Positions 8,235-16,389 of a stretch of 64,000 nt of DNA are shown here, one piece after another. Below the pieces are notes generated by a model. The model was not told the DNA's origin. It was given only the letters and a program-made list of their open reading frames with translations, and did not search any database. Position 1 is the first letter of the stretch; every line of letters starts with the position of its first letter. Made by a program: the position numbers and the translations under genes. This DNA comes from Bacteroidales bacterium (GTDB lineage Bacteria; Bacteroidota; Bacteroidia; Bacteroidales; UBA932): contig JAFZRX010000009.1 of the NCBI GenBank assembly GCA_017619675.1, forward strand, positions 186,001 through 250,000, written 5' to 3'.

Positions 8235-8807
8235 ATGAAGAAAATTCTTGTAGCAGCTATCCTTCTTATCGGCTGCATCAGTGCTTCAGCACAGAATTTC
8301 GGCGTTGGTGGCGGTTTCATCAACTCTTCTACCAAGTATGATGGTGGACAGAGCGATCCTCTCAACGGAGGATACGTACAGGCTACCGCAGACCTCAATC
8401 TTACCAGCGCTTTCTCTGTAGTAGCTGGTCTCAGGTATGTTTATACCGGAGGCAGCAAGGACTATTGGCTCTGGGAAGGTAAAGTTGCCAACCATACCCT
8501 GGGTGTTCCCGTGTTCGCAAAGATGAACGTTTTCAACACAGGTGACCTCAAGGCATTCATTTTCGCAGGCCCTACTCTTTATTATGGCCTTTCTTCCAAG
8601 GGTACCAACGGTGGTATAACCATCAATTACTACAACAATGTATTCAAGCCGCTCAACGTTACCGTAGGCGGTGGTATCGGACTGGATGCAATGGAGGCCG
8701 TAAGGTTTACAGTAGGTTATGACTATGGCGTTACCAACAGGTATCAGTCAGACAACGCCAAGGCTAACAGCGCTGACATCCGCTTCGGCGTAACCTTCCT
8801 GTTCTAA
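8235..8807 (+). CDS. Small outer-membrane beta-barrel (porin-like) protein
   Basis: A 190-residue protein with signal peptide (cleavage near SASAQ) and alternating amphipathic strands separated by glycine- and asparagine-rich turns. It ends in ADIRFGVTFLF, the aromatic C-terminal strand expected of a Bam-inserted barrel. About eight strands can be counted, as in OmpA/OprG-type or OMP_b-brl proteins. No ligand function can be assigned. It has its own promoter box and a strong terminator-like hairpin 24 bp after its stop, so it is probably monocistronic. Codon use is biased to well-translated codons, suggesting good expression. Confidence 0.8.
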   Translation: MKKILVAAILLIGCISASAQNFGVGGGFINSSTKYDGGQSDPLNGGYVQATADLNLTSAFSVVAGLRYVYTGGSKDYWLWEGKVANHTLGVPVFAKMNVFNTGDLKAFIFAGPTLYYGLSSKGTNGGITINYYNNVFKPLNVTVGGGIGLDAMEAVRFTVGYDYGVTNRYQSDNAKANSADIRFGVTFLF

Positions 8808-8831
8808 TCCGCAGGAATTTATATCCTAATT

Positions 8832-8880
8832 TTCTCACGGAGAAAAAGATTCTGTATCTTTGCTCCGTGAGAAGTTTTTT
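8832..8880 (+). terminator. Terminator-like hairpin whose 3' arm holds the next gene's GTG start
   Basis: Perfect 11-bp inverted arms at 8832-8842 (TTCTCACGGAG) and 8863-8873 (CTCCGTGAGAA) flank a 20-base loop and are followed by G and six Ts. It would end transcripts from the barrel gene. The loop carries the TATCTTTG promoter box of the next gene, and the 3' arm includes its GTG start codon. Confidence 0.75.
8855..8862 (+). promoter_or_regulatory. -7 box TATCTTTG inside the terminator loop
   Basis: An exact TAnnTTTG match ending four bases before the GTG at 8867. RNA from this promoter would begin inside the 3' arm, so it would be leaderless and free of the hairpin. Confidence 0.6.
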
Positions 8881-9787
8881 TGTGCCCATAGCCGTCCTGT
8901 GCGTGCTTTGTTCCGCCTGTGTCAACAGGGGCGGCAAAGCGGCCGTTTCGCACAGCGGGCCCTATGTCCTGGAGATTCCCACTCCTCCCGTGATGATGGA
9001 TCCCGCGGGGAAGGGCGATTTCCTCTGCGAACATTTCTGGGACAACTTCGATTTTTCTGACACAACCATTCCTCAGCGCATAGACAGCACTTCTTTCGGC
9101 GTCTCTTTCATGAGGTTCGCCGCCCTCCTGGAGTCCCGGCCGGACGGGGGAGTAGAGGCTATGCGGTCCCTCATGGACAAGGCATCGGCGAATGCGGAAA
9201 TGCTGGAACTGTTCAGCGGCATAAGCCGCCAGCTGTTCTGGGACCCCAATTCGCAGATGCGCAACGACGAACTGTACCTCCCGGTGCTGGAGGTGCGCGC
9301 TGAAAGTCCTTTCCTGGACGATGCGGAGCGGGACAAGGCCGCCTTCCAGGCCTCCGTGGCAATGCGCAACCGCGTGGGGAGCCCGGCGGAGGATTTCAGT
9401 TACCTTACAATCCAGGGCCGCCCCGGCAGCCTCTACGCCATAAAGGCGCCGTATACGCTCATTTTCTTCAACAATCCGGGGTGTACAATGTGCAGGGACA
9501 TACGCCAGTCAATGCTCGCCTCCCCCTTGATAGAGGAGATGGTGTCAGGAGGCAAACTGGTAGTCCTGGCCCTTTATCCTGACGAGGACACTGACCTCTG
9601 GCTTTCCTACAGGGATGAAATCCCTTCAAACTGGATCAACGCCCGCGATCCTGGAAGCACCCTTCACGCTTCCGGCCTGTATGACCTCAAGGCTATCCCC
9701 AGCCTCTATCTGCTGGACGCAAAAAAAACAGTCCTGCTGAAGGACTGTACGGATGTACTGAAGCTGGAGGCCAAACTGTCTGAATAG
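8867..9787 (+). CDS. DUF5106-type thioredoxin-fold lipoprotein
   Basis: A 306-residue protein with a signal peptide and lipobox-like CSAC near residue 18. The first 170 residues resemble the DUF5106 helical domain found before thioredoxin folds in Bacteroidota (recognised by pattern, not by search). The C-terminal part has IFFNNPGCTMCRDIRQ with a CxxC redox pair and a cis-proline at LKAIPSLYLL, so a disulfide-exchange role in the envelope is likely. The only plausible start is the GTG at 8867; the signal peptide begins at once and no ATG precedes it in frame. The start lies in the 3' arm of the preceding terminator hairpin. The end is two bases from the convergent CNNM gene. Confidence 0.78.
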   Translation: MRSFFVPIAVLCVLCSACVNRGGKAAVSHSGPYVLEIPTPPVMMDPAGKGDFLCEHFWDNFDFSDTTIPQRIDSTSFGVSFMRFAALLESRPDGGVEAMRSLMDKASANAEMLELFSGISRQLFWDPNSQMRNDELYLPVLEVRAESPFLDDAERDKAAFQASVAMRNRVGSPAEDFSYLTIQGRPGSLYAIKAPYTLIFFNNPGCTMCRDIRQSMLASPLIEEMVSGGKLVVLALYPDEDTDLWLSYRDEIPSNWINARDPGSTLHASGLYDLKAIPSLYLLDAKKTVLLKDCTDVLKLEAKLSE

Positions 9788-9789
9788 GG

Positions 9790-10824
9790 CTATTTGCGGC
9801 GTTTCTGCTGCATTTCCCAGATTTCCTTTGCCAGGGCCTGCATGTTGGGTACGGTGTCGTTCTCGTCCACTATTTCGCGCTCCAGCAGGGTTTCAATGAT
9901 GTCTTCCAGAGTCAGTATTCCCTGGAATGCGCCGTATTCGTCAATGATGCAGGAAATCTGCTCCTTTTTCTGAAGCATCACATCCCATATATCGCCCAGA
10001 GGAGTGTCCTCGTTGAACAGGTCGATGTCCCTGCGTATGCTGGCCAGGGTCCTGTCGAACTTGTCGTCTGCAAGCAGCTGGAGGGCGTCTGAACGGAGGA
10101 TGTATCCGGTGATGTATTCGTCGCTCTTGTCATATACCGGAATGCGGCTGAACGGCTTGAAATCCTTGCACTTGTAAAACGCCTTCACAGTCATCGATTC
10201 CGGGGCGATCTCACACACCACCCTTGGGGTCATTGCCTCGTAGGCGGGGATGTCGTCCATCTTGATCACATTCTGGATCAAGGTGTTCTCGTCCTCGTCC
10301 AGGACCTCTTCCTCCTCAGCCACGTTGGCTATGGCGCTCACTTCCTCGCGCGAGATGGCGGCCTCGTCCGGTTCCGGGACGAACTTTCCGGAGATCCATT
10401 CCATCACTTTCACGAACGGGTACATGATTACCAGCAGGACGCCGAGGCACTTGGTGGTGAAGCCCATAAGGTGCCTCCAGTAATGGGCGCCTATGGATTT
10501 TGGGATGATCTCGGAGAATATGAGTATGAGGATTGTGGTTATGGCGCTCACCACGCCGAACCACGCGCTGCCGAACAGCAGGGTGGCCTGCCTTCCCACG
10601 CCCGCCGCGCCAATTGTGTTTGCAATGGTGTTAAGGCTGAGGATGGCGGCTATGGGGCGGTTGGCGTCCTGCTTGTATTCCTTGAACTTGGCGGCGCCCT
10701 TGTAACCCTCCTCCTCCCTCATCGTTATGAACGACAGGGGAGTGGAGAGCAAGGAGGCTTCAAGTACGGAGCAGAGGGCCGATATGGCCAGGGCCCCGAA
10801 AAGGAATATCAGCAGCAGACCCAT
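9790..10824 (-). CDS. CNNM/CorC-type membrane protein with CBS domain pair
   Basis: A 344-residue protein of the hemolysin-related CNNM/CorC family, linked to magnesium or cobalt efflux. Residues 1 to about 145 form the CNNM transmembrane domain with several hydrophobic helices, including ITTILILIFSEIIPKSIG with the conserved EIIPK. Then follow two CBS motifs (about 190-320; FSRIPVYDKSDEYITGYI and IIDEYGAFQGILTLEDIIE) that bind nucleotides in relatives. The C-terminal CorC_HlyC domain seen in longer members is absent; the protein ends soon after the second CBS. Its ATG overlaps the stop of the upstream POT gene by one base (TGATG), so the two are translationally coupled. Confidence 0.88.
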   Translation of the reverse strand: MGLLLIFLFGALAISALCSVLEASLLSTPLSFITMREEEGYKGAAKFKEYKQDANRPIAAILSLNTIANTIGAAGVGRQATLLFGSAWFGVVSAITTILILIFSEIIPKSIGAHYWRHLMGFTTKCLGVLLVIMYPFVKVMEWISGKFVPEPDEAAISREEVSAIANVAEEEEVLDEDENTLIQNVIKMDDIPAYEAMTPRVVCEIAPESMTVKAFYKCKDFKPFSRIPVYDKSDEYITGYILRSDALQLLADDKFDRTLASIRRDIDLFNEDTPLGDIWDVMLQKKEQISCIIDEYGAFQGILTLEDIIETLLEREIVDENDTVPNMQALAKEIWEMQQKRRK

Positions 10825-12506
10825 CAGCTTTCAGTTGCGGCTTCGAGCTTCTTGAGGAAGGCGAACATTACTATTCCGGAGACTACGCAGAGTGCCATGA
10901 GCACTGTCCAGTTAACCCACAGCGGAACGTTGTCCCAAAGCATTGAAGGGATGGAACTGAGGTAGTTTCCGATGGCTGTCGCGGCGAACCAGCAGCCCAT
11001 CATGAGACCCTTGTACTTGGGAGGAGCGACCTTTGACACGAAGGAGATTCCCATAGGGGAAAGGAGGAGCTCCGCGAATGTGAGCACAAGGTATGTGCTG
11101 ATGAGGTATGTAGGAACCACGGGGTCAGGAGATACTCCGCCCACAGCCTTGAGGGCTGAAGGCGCGGGCTGTCCGCTGGAGGCGGCGAGCATGATGAGGT
11201 ATCCCAGAGCGGCCACGAACATTCCAAGGCCGATCTTCTTTGGAGCGGAAGGCTCCTTGTCTTTCTTGGCAAGGGCTCCGAACAGGGCCATGGATACCGG
11301 AGTGAGGGCAACTACGAAGAACGGGTTGAACTGCTGGAACTGCTGAGGCAGGATGTGCAGTACTGAATCCATTCCGGCGTAAATGGCGTAAGCGCCAGCC
11401 CACAGGAGCACGGTCACCACTGAGCAGATAATCTTGGACTTGGAAGATTCTGACTGGAAGATTCCGAACAGCGTGTAAACAGATACTGCAATAAGGAACA
11501 GCGGCCAGATGTTGAATCCGATGCGCAGAGGTCCCGAAACGGTGTCCTGGGTGTAGTCACGCGCAAAGTAAGTCAGCGATGAGCCGTTCTGGTGGAACGC
11601 CATCCAGAAGAAGATGACTACCGCAAAGACGAAGATCAGGGCCACGATGCGGTCCTTGGTCTGCTTTGGCGACAGTTCCACTACGTTCTCATTGGCGGCA
11701 GCGGCCTGCTTGGCGTTCACGTCAGTGTGCTTGAACCATGAGCGGAAGCCGAAGTATATTGCCATCGAGAAGATGAGTGATACGCATGCAACCGCGAAAC
11801 CAAGGTTGTATGCGGTGGAAAGCTGTGTGATATAATACTGGCTGAAGTCGTTGAGGCTCATGGAGGCCACGTTGGAGCCCGGCATCAGGGCCTGGAGGCT
11901 CTGGAGGGCGCCCGGGTCCTGGAGGGTGCCGTTCAGGCACTGGTGCGCAAGGGCGGGGATGTCGGCCTTGTAGATGAGGCCGGACTTTGCCAGATGGCTG
12001 TTGGTGAGGGCGGTGGCGGCGGTAGGAGCGAACATTGCGCCCACGTTGATGGCCATGTAGAAGAGGCTGAAGCCGGAGTCACGTTTGTCCTTGTACTGCG
12101 GATCGTCATAGAGATTTCCGGTCATTACCTGCAGGTTTCCCTTGAACAGGCCCGTACCCACTGCTATCAGGAGCAGGGCTCCTATCATCATTGTCAGGGC
12201 CAGGCCGCGGTTGGCGAAGGCGTCTGTAGGAATGGCCAGCAGTAGGTATCCCAGGAACATGATGGAAACGCCGGTGACGACGCACTTGCCGAAACCGATC
12301 TTGTCAGCGAGCCATCCGCCCAGCACGGGCATGAAATAGACGGCTGCAAGGAAAATGGCGTAGAACTGGCCCGCTGCGGCTGCGGTGAAGCCGAACTTGG
12401 CCTGCAGGAACAGCAGGAAGATGGCCAGCATGGTGTAGTAGCCGAACCGTTCGCCCGTGTTTGCAAGGGCTAGGGCGAACAATCCTTTAGGTTGGTTTTT
12501 AAACAT
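10824..12506 (-). CDS. POT-family proton-coupled peptide transporter
   Basis: A 560-residue inner-membrane transporter of the MFS/POT (PTR2) family with about 14 hydrophobic helices, importing di- and tripeptides with protons. Family marks include GERFGYY in helix 1 and the PTR2 segment around GTGLFKGNLQVMTGNLYDD. The first acidic residue of the usual ExxERF motif is replaced: the sequence reads NTGERF. Two extra helices between the N- and C-terminal bundles, typical of bacterial POTs, fit the length. The ATG at 12506 has a TATATTTG box 34 bases upstream. It is divergent from the acyltransferase and coupled to the CNNM gene by a one-base overlap. Confidence 0.9.
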   Translation of the reverse strand: MFKNQPKGLFALALANTGERFGYYTMLAIFLLFLQAKFGFTAAAAGQFYAIFLAAVYFMPVLGGWLADKIGFGKCVVTGVSIMFLGYLLLAIPTDAFANRGLALTMMIGALLLIAVGTGLFKGNLQVMTGNLYDDPQYKDKRDSGFSLFYMAINVGAMFAPTAATALTNSHLAKSGLIYKADIPALAHQCLNGTLQDPGALQSLQALMPGSNVASMSLNDFSQYYITQLSTAYNLGFAVACVSLIFSMAIYFGFRSWFKHTDVNAKQAAAANENVVELSPKQTKDRIVALIFVFAVVIFFWMAFHQNGSSLTYFARDYTQDTVSGPLRIGFNIWPLFLIAVSVYTLFGIFQSESSKSKIICSVVTVLLWAGAYAIYAGMDSVLHILPQQFQQFNPFFVVALTPVSMALFGALAKKDKEPSAPKKIGLGMFVAALGYLIMLAASSGQPAPSALKAVGGVSPDPVVPTYLISTYLVLTFAELLLSPMGISFVSKVAPPKYKGLMMGCWFAATAIGNYLSSIPSMLWDNVPLWVNWTVLMALCVVSGIVMFAFLKKLEAATES

Positions 12507-12540
12507 AGTCTATATATTTTTCGTTGTTTCCGATTATCTA

Positions 12541-12548
12541 CAAATATA
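12541..12548 (-). promoter_or_regulatory. -7 box TATATTTG for the POT gene, half of a symmetric promoter
   Basis: The minus strand reads TATATTTG. With the plus-strand box at 12561-12568 it forms a perfect 8-bp inverted repeat spaced by 12 bp. Confidence 0.6.
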
Positions 12549-12560
12549 AGAATAATTTGG

Positions 12561-12568
12561 TATATTTG
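12561..12568 (+). promoter_or_regulatory. -7 box TATATTTG for the acyltransferase, half of a symmetric promoter
   Basis: An exact TAnnTTTG match ending five bases before the ATG at 12574, implying a leaderless message. Its last base overlaps an alternative GTG at 12568, which is therefore unlikely to be the true start. Confidence 0.6.
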
Positions 12569-12573
12569 TGAAG

Positions 12574-13494
12574 ATGCATAATGTAGGCTACATATTGCTG
12601 AGGGCTCTGACCTGGATTCCGGCGCACCTGCCGCTTGGCTTCCACCATGCATTCTCCCGTTTCCTGTGCTGGCTCCTTAGGGATGTCTTCCATTACCGCC
12701 GGGACGTGGTGATGACAAACCTTTCCCGCAGTTTCCCGGAAAAGAAATACAAGGAGATAACGGGTATAGCGGACCGTTTCTACGCCCATCTGGCGGATGT
12801 GATAGTGGAAGGTATCTGGTACGGTGGATGCACCAATCCAAAGCGTTTTGTCAAGCATTGCCCGGAAGAGATGGCTAACCCTGAGGTGATACAGGACCTT
12901 CTGGACAAGTCTCCGGCGGTCATGATACTGAACTCACATTGCGGCAACTGGGAATTCTTCGGCTCCATCCCTTATTTCAAGCATCCGGAAGGAACGCCGA
13001 ACCCTTTCGTTGAGGACAATACGGTTGTGGTGTACAAACGCCCTTCCAGCAAGGCCTGGGACCGTTTCCTGAGGGAGAACCGCCTCACCACCCTAAGCGA
13101 TAAGGAGCATTTCGACGGCTATGTGGAAACCTCGGAGTTCCTTCGCTACGCCCTTGTGAACCTTGCAGCAGGCAAGAAGAAACTCTACAACATGAACACT
13201 GACCAGGCCCCGTATCGCAATGCGGACAAGATGCATGTGGGTCAGTTTTTGCATCAGGATACATACACAATGGCCGGAGGCGCGGCCATAGCGCACAAGA
13301 AAGGCATGAGCGTCGCCTACATGAACGTGTCCTGGGTAAGCCGCGGGCACTACCGGCTCACTTTCACGCCAATTTGCGAGGACGCCTCCACGGAGGATCC
13401 CGTACAGATAATGAAAACGTATTATTCACTTCTCCAGAAAGATATCGAGGCCCAGCCCTGGAACTATCTCTGGACGCATAAAAGATGGAAGTAA
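12574..13494 (+). CDS. Lipid A biosynthesis acyltransferase (LpxL/HtrB family)
   Basis: A 306-residue inner-membrane enzyme transferring a secondary acyl chain to the lipid A precursor. The catalytic NSHCGNWEFFG contains the HxxxxE dyad of the lysophospholipid acyltransferase superfamily. An N-terminal hydrophobic segment (GYILLRALTWIPAHLPLG) anchors it, and RRDVVMTNLSRSFPEK is the usual early motif. The C-terminal PWNYLWTHKRWK is the family ending. The ATG at 12574 is preferred over the GTG at 12568, which overlaps the promoter box. It is followed after one base by a DUF4831 gene. Confidence 0.92.
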   Translation: MHNVGYILLRALTWIPAHLPLGFHHAFSRFLCWLLRDVFHYRRDVVMTNLSRSFPEKKYKEITGIADRFYAHLADVIVEGIWYGGCTNPKRFVKHCPEEMANPEVIQDLLDKSPAVMILNSHCGNWEFFGSIPYFKHPEGTPNPFVEDNTVVVYKRPSSKAWDRFLRENRLTTLSDKEHFDGYVETSEFLRYALVNLAAGKKKLYNMNTDQAPYRNADKMHVGQFLHQDTYTMAGGAAIAHKKGMSVAYMNVSWVSRGHYRLTFTPICEDASTEDPVQIMKTYYSLLQKDIEAQPWNYLWTHKRWK

Positions 13495-13495
13495 T

Positions 13496-14392
13496 ATGAA
13501 GAAAAGACTTTTTATAGCAGCGGCGGTCCTGCTTTGCTGCATAGGGGCCAGGGCCCAGCAGGTCCAGCCCAAGACAAAGCTTACCTTTGACGTAAGCGCC
13601 GTCATCGAGAAATTCTATGCGGGCCCATATGCCCGATACGCACAGAAATATCTTGGAGTGGAAGCCAAGGATGAAGATTCTTCCAAGGCCACCCTCACCA
13701 GCGTCGTGATGAAATACGGCTCCGACACCGAAGCCGCCGGCACCTCCGTATGGAGCAAGCCCGGCTTCGCCCAGGCGGGCTTCGAGTCCCGCGGAGTCAA
13801 CGCCAACTACACCTCGGAGGCGGCCACGCTCTACTCCGCGGGCGCCGCAAGCCGCCTGGTTTCGCAGAGCATGACCGTGGAGAAGACTCCGGAGCAGAAG
13901 GCCCGCGAAGCGGCCGACATGGTGTTCCTGCTGAGGCGCAACCGCATCCAGATTATCACCGGCGATACGGACGCTACCTACAGCGGAGAGGCCATGAAGG
14001 CGGCCATTGACGAACTGACCTCCCTTGAGCAGGAGTACCTGTCCCTTTTCCTGGGCTACACTGAGACCCAGGAGCAGAAGGTCACCTTCGAACTGTCTCC
14101 TTCTTCCGACGCCAAGGACCAGATATACGTCATCTTCCGCCTCTCTGACGAGGAGGGTCTCCTCCCAGCGGAGGAGATCGGCGGAAAGCCGTATTACCTT
14201 GACATAGTTCCGCAGGAAATTGCCAGCGCACCCGCATCTGACCCAAGGGCCGCCGCCAAGGCCAAGGCCACCCAGGTTGTACGTGTACCCGCAATCTGCG
14301 ACCTCAAGGTATCTGACGGCGTAAAGCCGTTCCTTCAGAGCCGCATACCGGTTTATCAGCTGGGAGAAGACAGGGTATATCCAGTACAGTAA
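13496..14392 (+). CDS. DUF4831-family secreted protein
   Basis: A 298-residue protein with a signal peptide (cleavage near GARAQ). The segment VSAVIEKFYAGPYARYAQKYLGV matches what I recall as the DUF4831 signature of Bacteroidota. No function is known for that family. No catalytic motif, membrane helix or repeat is visible beyond the signal. It starts one base after the acyltransferase stop, so it should share its transcript, hinting at an envelope role. The assignment rests on pattern recognition; a profile search would settle it. Confidence 0.7.
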   Translation: MKKRLFIAAAVLLCCIGARAQQVQPKTKLTFDVSAVIEKFYAGPYARYAQKYLGVEAKDEDSSKATLTSVVMKYGSDTEAAGTSVWSKPGFAQAGFESRGVNANYTSEAATLYSAGAASRLVSQSMTVEKTPEQKAREAADMVFLLRRNRIQIITGDTDATYSGEAMKAAIDELTSLEQEYLSLFLGYTETQEQKVTFELSPSSDAKDQIYVIFRLSDEEGLLPAEEIGGKPYYLDIVPQEIASAPASDPRAAAKAKATQVVRVPAICDLKVSDGVKPFLQSRIPVYQLGEDRVYPVQ

Positions 14393-14424
14393 GAGAATTA
14401 TAATTACTTAACCACATATTCATT

Positions 14425-15882
14425 ATGAGCAGCATTAAAGATCTGGAACCTAAAGTGGTGTGGAACAACTTCTACTCACTTACACAGATTCCGCGTCCTT
14501 CAAAGCACGAGCAGAAAGCCCAGGACTTCCTCTACAACTGGGGAAAGGAGCACGGGATCGAGACAATCAAAGACGATACAGGCAATATTATTTTCCGCGT
14601 TCCGGCAACGCCGGGATATGAGAACCGCCGCGGGGTGATTCTCCAGGGACATATGGACATGGTGCCGCAGAAGGTGGCTTCATCCAACCATGACTTCCTC
14701 AACGACCCCATCGAGACCGAGATTCTCGGAGAGTGGGTAGGCGCAAAGGGCACAACCCTTGGAGCCGACAACGGTATGGGACTGGCTCTGGGAATGGCCG
14801 TATGCGAGAGCAAGGACATCAAGCACGGCCCTGTGGAGGTGCTTGCCACCTATGACGAGGAAACCGGCATGACCGGAGCCCAGAACCTCAAGCCGGGCGT
14901 CCTCAAGGGCGATATCCTCATCAACCTTGATTCAGAGGAGGAAGGCGAACTTTGTATAGGCTGCGCCGGAGGACTTGACGCCGTTGCGGATTTCGAATAC
15001 AAGCAGCTGGTAGTACCTGACGGATACAAGCCATACAAGGTTTCCGTAAAGGGACTTCAGGGAGGACACTCCGGAATGGATATCTCCCTATATCGCGGCA
15101 ACGCCAACAAGATCATTGCCAAGGCCATAATTGACGGAATGATCGACTGCGGCGTAAAGATGGCCGACTTCACCGGAGGAAGCCTCCGCAATGCCATCCC
15201 GTTCGAGGCAGCGGCCGTAATCCTGGTACCCGAGGACAAGGAAGAGGAAGTGCTCGCACTTATCATCAAGTCCCTCTCCAATTCAAAGAAATGCTACGCC
15301 CAGAGCGATCCTGACATGGAGTACCTCTGCGAGCACTGCGACAAGCCGGAAGGCTACATAGAGGAAGCTGTTGCCGTCAACGCCCTCAAGGCCATAATCG
15401 CCTGTCCTTCAGGCGTAATCCGTATGAGCCAGAGCATGCCGGGTCTCACCGAGACCTCCACCAACCTGGCCATCGTGCGCTGCAAGGACGGCCACCTTAA
15501 GGTGGCTTCCCTCATGCGCAGCGCCCTCGACAGCTCCAAGTCTGAACTGGCAAAGCGCATCGGCTACATATTCGAGCTGGCAGGCGCCAAGGTTGAATTC
15601 ATGGGCGGCTATTCAGGCTGGATTCCTAAGCCGGACCTTCCTATCATCAAGGTGATGAAGGAGACATACAAAAACATCTTCGGGAAGGATATGAAGGTAT
15701 TCGCCACCCACGGCGGACTGGAGTGCGCCCTCATGGGAGCCACATATCCAAACTGGGAGATGGTTTCCATAGGCCCTACCATCGTACACCCGCATTCTCC
15801 TGACGAGAGGGTCAAGATCGATACCGTAGGTATGTGCTGGGAATATCTGAAGGCCGTTCTGGAAAATATTCCTTGCAAATAA
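14425..15882 (+). CDS. pepD: Aminoacyl-histidine dipeptidase (M20C)
   Basis: A 485-residue cytosolic zinc dipeptidase of the M20C type (PepD, beta-alanyl-histidine dipeptidase) that splits dipeptides such as carnosine or Xaa-His. Metal ligands lie in LQGHMDMVPQ, GADNGMGLAL, the EE of ATYDEETGMTGA, INLDSEEEGELCIG, and the final ATHGGLECA and PTIVHPHSPDERV. The lid domain lies roughly at residues 200-400 with GGHSGMDI. It fits the full length of the family. A dipeptidase in this neighbourhood would process peptides brought in by the POT transporter. The leader (14393-14424) shows no clear TAnnTTTG box. Confidence 0.93.
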   Translation: MSSIKDLEPKVVWNNFYSLTQIPRPSKHEQKAQDFLYNWGKEHGIETIKDDTGNIIFRVPATPGYENRRGVILQGHMDMVPQKVASSNHDFLNDPIETEILGEWVGAKGTTLGADNGMGLALGMAVCESKDIKHGPVEVLATYDEETGMTGAQNLKPGVLKGDILINLDSEEEGELCIGCAGGLDAVADFEYKQLVVPDGYKPYKVSVKGLQGGHSGMDISLYRGNANKIIAKAIIDGMIDCGVKMADFTGGSLRNAIPFEAAAVILVPEDKEEEVLALIIKSLSNSKKCYAQSDPDMEYLCEHCDKPEGYIEEAVAVNALKAIIACPSGVIRMSQSMPGLTETSTNLAIVRCKDGHLKVASLMRSALDSSKSELAKRIGYIFELAGAKVEFMGGYSGWIPKPDLPIIKVMKETYKNIFGKDMKVFATHGGLECALMGATYPNWEMVSIGPTIVHPHSPDERVKIDTVGMCWEYLKAVLENIPCK

Positions 15883-15895
15883 AAGTTTTAATCCC

Positions 15896-15903
15896 TATAT
15901 TTG
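15896..15903 (+). promoter_or_regulatory. -7 box TATATTTG for the rpsF operon
   Basis: An exact TAnnTTTG match 64 bases before the rpsF ATG. The next base begins the 5' arm of the hairpin at 15904-15937. Confidence 0.6.
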
Positions 15904-15937
15904 CAGCCCTTTGTGAGAAAAGACCTCCAAAGGGCTG
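15904..15937 (+). promoter_or_regulatory. Hairpin in the rpsF leader, or pepD terminator
   Basis: Perfect 10-bp arms (CAGCCCTTTG at 15904-15913, CAAAGGGCTG at 15928-15937) enclose a 14-base loop and are followed by TAATTTTTATATTT. It looks like an intrinsic terminator for pepD, yet it lies just downstream of the rpsF promoter box, so rpsF transcription must pass through it. The S6:S18 autoregulatory site of other bacteria is a leader stem-loop, but I do not see its CCG loop signature here. Confidence 0.6.
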
Positions 15938-15967
15938 TAATTTTTATATTTATCAAACCATCCAGAG

Positions 15968-16387
15968 ATGTTAAAATCTTACGAAACCGTTTTCATTGCA
16001 ACTCCCGTTTTGTCTGATTCCCAGATGAAGGAAGCGGTTGCCAAGTACACATCCCTCATTAAGGATAATGGCGGAGAAATCGTGTACGAAGAGGATTGGG
16101 GTCTCAAGCAGCTCGCTTACCCTATCCAGCACAAGACATCAGGATTCTATTACCTGATCGAGTTCAAGGCTGAACCCAGCTTTGTAGCCACCCTTGAAAC
16201 ACAGTATCACCGTGATGAGAGAATCATCAGGTTCATTACCGTGTCCCTTGACCAGCACGCCCTTGCTTATGCAGAGCACCGTCGTCAGAACAGAGCATCC
16301 AAGAAGGCCGCTCCCGCTCCTGTAAAGGAGGAGGCTCCGGTTGCCGAGGATATCGAAACAGTTGTTGAAGAACTTAACGAGGATTAA
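15968..16387 (+). CDS. rpsF: 30S ribosomal protein S6
   Basis: A 139-residue S6. It opens [20 protein letters not shown], with the conserved YET and [18 protein letters not shown] segments ([20 protein letters not shown]). An acidic tail ([15 protein letters not shown]), longer than in E. coli, follows alanine-proline-rich residues. It binds the central domain of 16S rRNA as a dimer with S18. It is first in the operon rpsF-rpsR-rplI, with two bases between it and rpsR. Confidence 0.97.
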   Translation: MLKSYETVFIATPVLSDSQMKEAVAKYTSLIKDNGGEIVYEEDWGLKQLAYPIQHKTSGFYYLIEFKAEPSFVATLETQYHRDERIIRFITVSLDQHALAYAEHRRQNRASKKAAPAPVKEEAPVAEDIETVVEELNED

Positions 16388-16389
16388 TT

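Noticed and set aside
12568..12573. GTG start for the lipid A acyltransferase
   Set aside because: The GTG shares its first base with the TATATTTG box, so it would be upstream of the transcript start; the ATG at 12574 fits better.
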